From: an uncultured Clostridia bacterium
GTDB taxonomy: Bacteria; Bacillota; Clostridia; TANB77; CAG-508
Length of the DNA: 9,621 nt
NCBI GenBank assembly: GCA_944391895.1
Contig: CALXVF010000038.1
Span: 1 to 9,621, forward strand
Direction of reading: 5' to 3'
The position numbers and the translations under genes are program-made. Below the pieces are notes generated by a model that saw only the letters and a program-made list of their open reading frames with translations, ran no database searches and had not been told where the DNA came from. Below, piece after piece: positions 6,788-9,621 of this stretch. Positions within the stretch are counted from its first letter, which is position 1. Each line of letters opens with the position of its first letter.

Positions 6788-7108
6788 TCATTTATTCAGT
6801 TCTTTCATAGCCCCGTAGATTCCTTCGAGGATTTCTACATCCACATCTTCCACGAATTCCACCTGAAATCTTGCATCATTTTGCAAAGTTTCGAGATTGT
6901 CTGGAACCGTTATACAGAAACAATCATCTCCTTCCGACATCAAGTCTTCTTTCCTGACTGACACAACCTGGCCATCTTTTATCAGGCTTTGACAGGATGT
7001 CGGCGCAGCCCACAGTTTCTTCCGTGTTAATGTTCCGCAGAAAAGATGTGCATAGCTCACCTCTCCAGATTCTTTAACCATGACTATTACCAACCGTGCG
7101 AATTTCAT
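6788..7108 (-). CDS. Unrecognised 106-aa protein, likely horizontally acquired
   Basis: I cannot assign a family. The ATG at 7108 follows AAAGGAG with 8-nt spacing, the promoter at 7142-7170 and the terminator at 6735-6776, so gene and strand are well supported. The protein starts with a hydrophobic, strand-like stretch (FARLVIVMV, residues 3-11), too short and too charged on either side to be a membrane anchor. It has a central basic segment with Trp33 and four cysteines (24, 39, 63, 65). It ends in an acidic region (EFVEDVDVEILEG, 84-96) that is probably helical. There is no signal peptide, transmembrane segment or catalytic motif. Base use differs sharply from its neighbours: about 45% G+C over 6841-7080 by hand count, with CGG for Arg and CTG, GCG and CCG codons that the neighbours avoid. 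It is probably a soluble, recently acquired single-gene unit; a phage or mobile-element origin is possible but not shown. Confidence 0.8.
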   Translation of the reverse strand: MKFARLVIVMVKESGEVSYAHLFCGTLTRKKLWAAPTSCQSLIKDGQVVSVRKEDLMSEGDDCFCITVPDNLETLQNDARFQVEFVEDVDVEILEGIYGAMKELNK

Positions 7109-7140
7109 GATTCATTCTCCTTTCAATTTGAAGTGCTTAT

Positions 7141-7154
7141 TATTATACATCAAA
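7141..7154. repeat. 14-bp direct repeat, right copy, flanking the GC-rich cassette
   Basis: tattatacatcaaa, identical to 6692-6705. The two copies bracket the terminator, coding region and leader of the 106-aa gene. Confidence 0.6.
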
Positions 7155-7170
7155 TTGTATTATATTTCAA
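7142..7170 (-). promoter_or_regulatory. Promoter of the 106-aa gene
   Basis: On the minus strand the -35 is TTGAAA (7165-7170) and the -10 is TATAAT (7142-7147), with a 17-nt spacer. The -35 ends 2 nt after the porB stop codon. There is no hairpin between porB and this promoter, so por transcripts may also run through the small gene to its terminator. Confidence 0.75.
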
Positions 7171-7172
7171 CT

Positions 7173-8120
7173 CTATTTATTTGTCATTTCTTCCTTAGCT
7201 AATAGCTCGTTCCATCTTTTATCTACTTCTTTTTGGAACTCTTCTATCATCCATTCATTACCAGGTTTAAACATATGTTTAAATCTCTTTTGAGGTTTTA
7301 AGAATTCTTCTATTGGTAATTTTTTAGCTGGTTTATATGTTATATGGTAAACTCCATCAACAACCTCATATAAAGGCCAATAGCATGTTTCAACTGCTAA
7401 TTTGTTTAGTTTCATTAGGTCTTCTGTTGGATATCCCCAACCTCTTGGACATGGTGCTAAAACATTTAAGAATTTAGCTCCTTTTGTATAAATAGCTTTT
7501 TCTGCCTTTTCATATAAGTCTTTAAAGTTCATATATGCTGCTGTTTGTGCAACATAAGGTAAATGATGTGCGCACATTATTTCTGTTAAATCTTTTCTTG
7601 ATTGCATTTTTCCAGGAATAACTGTTCCTGCTGGTGATGTTGTTGTATCAGCGAATTTTGGTGTTGCTGATGAACGTTGAATACCAGTATTCATATATGC
7701 TCCATTATCATAGCATACATAAGTCATGTCATGACCTCTTTCCATTGCTCCTGATAAAGCTTGAATTCCTATATCATATGTTCCACCATCTCCACCAAAA
7801 CATATGAATTTTGTATTTTCATTTTCTGGAATTTTTCCTTGTTTTTTCAATGATTTATATGCTGCTTCTGCTCCTGAACCTGTTGCTGCTGCACATTCAA
7901 AAGCTGTATGAATATATGAATCTTCCCAAGATGTGTATGGATAAATACAAGTTGAAACCTCCATACATCCAGTTGCATTTGAAACAACTACATGGTCGTC
8001 TTCATGAACTGCTCTTAATATCATTCTAGCTACTGGTGGAGCACCACAACCAGCACACATTCTATGTCCTGCTGCAAACCTTGATGGTTTATTAGCTACT
8101 ATTTCTTTTACATTATACAT
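7173..8120 (-). CDS. porB: Pyruvate-type 2-oxoacid:ferredoxin oxidoreductase, beta subunit
   Basis: This is the thiamine-diphosphate-binding subunit of an oxygen-sensitive enzyme that converts a 2-oxoacid and CoA to acyl-CoA, CO2 and reduced ferredoxin. At 315 aa it fits the stand-alone beta subunits. Visible features are MCAGCG (Cys22, Cys25), NATGCMEVS (Cys52) and APCPRGWGYPT (Cys224), the four expected ligands of the cluster near the thiamine site. The thiamine/Mg site is GGDGGTYDIG (109-118), followed by YDNGAYMNTGIQRS (137-150). The ATG at 8120 follows AAAGGA with 9-nt spacing, 15 nt after the porA stop. It is the last gene of the visible por operon. Pyruvate is the most likely substrate given the sizes and the PorD partner, but a 2-oxoisovalerate or similar enzyme (VorB) has the same architecture. 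Confidence 0.93.
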   Translation of the reverse strand: MYNVKEIVANKPSRFAAGHRMCAGCGAPPVARMILRAVHEDDHVVVSNATGCMEVSTCIYPYTSWEDSYIHTAFECAAATGSGAEAAYKSLKKQGKIPENENTKFICFGGDGGTYDIGIQALSGAMERGHDMTYVCYDNGAYMNTGIQRSSATPKFADTTTSPAGTVIPGKMQSRKDLTEIMCAHHLPYVAQTAAYMNFKDLYEKAEKAIYTKGAKFLNVLAPCPRGWGYPTEDLMKLNKLAVETCYWPLYEVVDGVYHITYKPAKKLPIEEFLKPQKRFKHMFKPGNEWMIEEFQKEVDKRWNELLAKEEMTNK

Positions 8121-8135
8121 AGTCTCATTTCCTTT

Positions 8136-9311
8136 CTATTTAGTTTTTAATCCTAAAAATCTATATGGTTCGTTCATATCTTTTAAGTTTTGTAAGTCTT
8201 CGTAAACACTCTCTATTTGCATTTCTGTTACGTCTCTACCACCAATACCGTATGAATAGTTTATTGTTGGTACATTTATATTTAATGTATACATTGCAGA
8301 TGTTATATCTTCAAATAATGGTCCACCTGTCATATTTAATAAAGGTGTTTTATCTAATACTGCAATTGCTTTTGCTTTTGATAAAGCTTTTGCAATTTCT
8401 TCTCCTGGGAATGGTCTAAATACTCTTATTTTAATAAGTCCTACTTTTATACCATTTTCTCTTAATCTATCTATTACATTTTTTACAGTACCAGCAGTTG
8501 AGTTCATACAAACGATGACATATTCGGCATCTTCCATTCTGTATTCTTCAAATAGGTCGTATTTTCTTCCTGTAAGTTTTTCGAATTCCTTTGATACATC
8601 TAAAATAACTTGTTTAGCATTTTTCATTGCTTCCCATTGTTGTCTTTTATGTTCGAAAAGGAATGGCTGTAAGTCCATAGGTCCCATTGCTACTGGATTT
8701 TTTCTATCTAGTAAATAATGTTCTGGTTTATATGTTCCTACAAATTTTTTAACTTCTTCATCTTCTAAAAGTTCTATATTTTCTATAGAATGTGATGTTA
8801 TAAATCCATCTTGGCAAACCATAAGTGGTAAATTAACATCTTTATGTTCTGCTATTCTATGTGCCATTATCATATTATCATATGCTTCTTGGTTTGTTTC
8901 AGAAAATAGCATTAACCATCCACTATCTCTAACTGACATTGCGTCTGAATGGTCACTGTGAATATTAAGTGGTCCTGAAATTGCTCTATTTACTAATGCC
9001 ATAACAATAGGTAATCTCATACTTGATGCAATTTGCACCATTTCCCACATGTATTCTAGTCCATTTGCTGATGTTGCAGTCATCGCTCTTGCGCCTGCTG
9101 CTTCTGCTCCAATACAAGCACTCATAGCACTATGTTCACTTTCTACTGCTACAAATTCTGTATCCACTTGTCCATTATCTACATAAGTAGAAAAATATTG
9201 TGGTATTTCAGTAGAAGGTGTTATTGGAAATGCTGCTACAACATCTGGATTTATTTGCTTCATAGCAAAAGCTGTTGCTTCATTTCCACTTAGTCTTTCT
9301 CTAATACTCAT
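8136..9311 (-). CDS. porA: Pyruvate-type 2-oxoacid:ferredoxin oxidoreductase, alpha subunit
   Basis: This subunit supplies the pyrimidine-binding half of the thiamine-diphosphate site and forms the active site with PorB. At 391 aa it matches stand-alone alpha subunits (about 390 aa). Key blocks are FPITPSTEIPQYF (28-40), VESEHSAMSACIGAEAAGAR (56-75), TSANGLEYMWE (80-90) and PLNIHSDHSDAMSVRDSGW (114-132). The C-terminal half has RVFRPFPGEEI and the segment SYGIGGRDVTEMQI, as in family members. It starts one nucleotide after the porD stop, with GGAGG inside the end of porD, so translation of the two is probably coupled. No key segment is missing. Substrate assignment carries the same caution as for porB. 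Confidence 0.93.
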   Translation of the reverse strand: MSIRERLSGNEATAFAMKQINPDVVAAFPITPSTEIPQYFSTYVDNGQVDTEFVAVESEHSAMSACIGAEAAGARAMTATSANGLEYMWEMVQIASSMRLPIVMALVNRAISGPLNIHSDHSDAMSVRDSGWLMLFSETNQEAYDNMIMAHRIAEHKDVNLPLMVCQDGFITSHSIENIELLEDEEVKKFVGTYKPEHYLLDRKNPVAMGPMDLQPFLFEHKRQQWEAMKNAKQVILDVSKEFEKLTGRKYDLFEEYRMEDAEYVIVCMNSTAGTVKNVIDRLRENGIKVGLIKIRVFRPFPGEEIAKALSKAKAIAVLDKTPLLNMTGGPLFEDITSAMYTLNINVPTINYSYGIGGRDVTEMQIESVYEDLQNLKDMNEPYRFLGLKTK

Positions 9312-9312
9312 A

Positions 9313-9606
9313 CTATTTTCCCTCCTCTTCCATAACTATTGCTCCAAATGGACATGCTTTTGCACATACTCCACATCCTTTGCAGAAATCATAGTTGTAA
9401 TCTTCTCTTTTTTGTTCTTTATTTACTGGAATTGCATCATCTGGGCAAACTGGGAAACATAGTCCACATTGTTTACATTTTTCTTCAATGTAAACTGGTT
9501 TCATGCTTCTCCAATCTCCTGTTTTAAAAGTCTTAGAATTTCCAGCATCATAAATTGTTCCACCTGGTGTCATATCTTCCCATGGTGTATTATTATTAAT
9601 TTCCAT
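9313..9606 (-). CDS. porD: Pyruvate-type 2-oxoacid:ferredoxin oxidoreductase, delta (ferredoxin-like) subunit
   Basis: A 97-aa electron-transfer subunit with two [4Fe-4S] binding motifs: CKQCGLCFPVCP (Cys44, 47, 50, 54) and CKGCGVCAKACP (Cys75, 78, 81, 85). It relays electrons from the PorB cluster towards ferredoxin. The N-terminal 40 residues (PWEDMTPGGTIYDAG then TGDWRSMKPVY) are the extension typical of PorD, which separates it from a free ferredoxin. The ATG at 9606 follows AAAGGAAG with about 6-nt spacing. The gene is tightly packed with porA. The usual order G-D-A-B predicts porG just to the right. No stop codon in any minus-strand frame appears in the 15 nt to the window edge, so the end of the preceding gene is not visible. 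Confidence 0.93.
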   Translation of the reverse strand: MEINNNTPWEDMTPGGTIYDAGNSKTFKTGDWRSMKPVYIEEKCKQCGLCFPVCPDDAIPVNKEQKREDYNYDFCKGCGVCAKACPFGAIVMEEEGK

Positions 9607-9621
9607 ACTTTTCTTCCTTTC

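Noticed and set aside
6722..6961. Plus-strand open frame overlapping the 106-aa gene
   Set aside because: It runs through the terminator stem and has no ribosome binding site. The minus-strand gene has a promoter, ribosome binding site and terminator in register.

Overview
The window is AT-rich DNA (most sampled lines 18-32% G+C) with Bacillota-like features. Starts have AAAGGA/GGAG ribosome binding sites, sigma-A-type promoters are easy to see, and there is a folate-dependent TrmFO. A multi-subunit pyruvate-type ferredoxin oxidoreductase points to an anaerobe. The best guess is an uncultured low-GC Clostridia-type bacterium; no rRNA or other taxonomic marker is present to fix this. Every gene that can be supported reads on the minus strand.

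In transcription order, right to left: (1) 9606-7173 is the porD-porA-porB part of a four-subunit 2-oxoacid:ferredoxin oxidoreductase operon, and the gamma subunit is presumably just off the right edge. (2) 7170-6741 is a compact one-gene unit with its own promoter, a 106-aa protein I do not recognise, and its own terminator. The gene is clearly richer in G+C (about 45% by hand count over 6841-7080), and a 14-bp direct repeat flanks the unit, so it looks like an acquired cassette. (3) 6721-1837 is a two-gene transcription unit: a 1100-aa SNF2-family ATPase with an N-terminal SWIM zinc finger, then trmFO 13 nt downstream, then a long hairpin with a T tract. (4) 1748-1 holds a monocistronic gene for an unrecognised 473-aa coiled-coil protein. 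After it, at the left edge, comes the start of a second gene whose first 77 nt are identical and whose promoter has the same layout.

The por genes work together in ferredoxin-linked oxidative decarboxylation of pyruvate (or a close 2-oxoacid). TrmFO makes m5U54 in tRNA using methylene-tetrahydrofolate and FAD. The SNF2 protein is a predicted DNA translocase. The coiled-coil family and the GC-rich cassette gene are the undescribed material here. The left edge needs care, because an exact 77-bp repeat ending a sequence can be either a tandem paralog or a de Bruijn-graph contig end.
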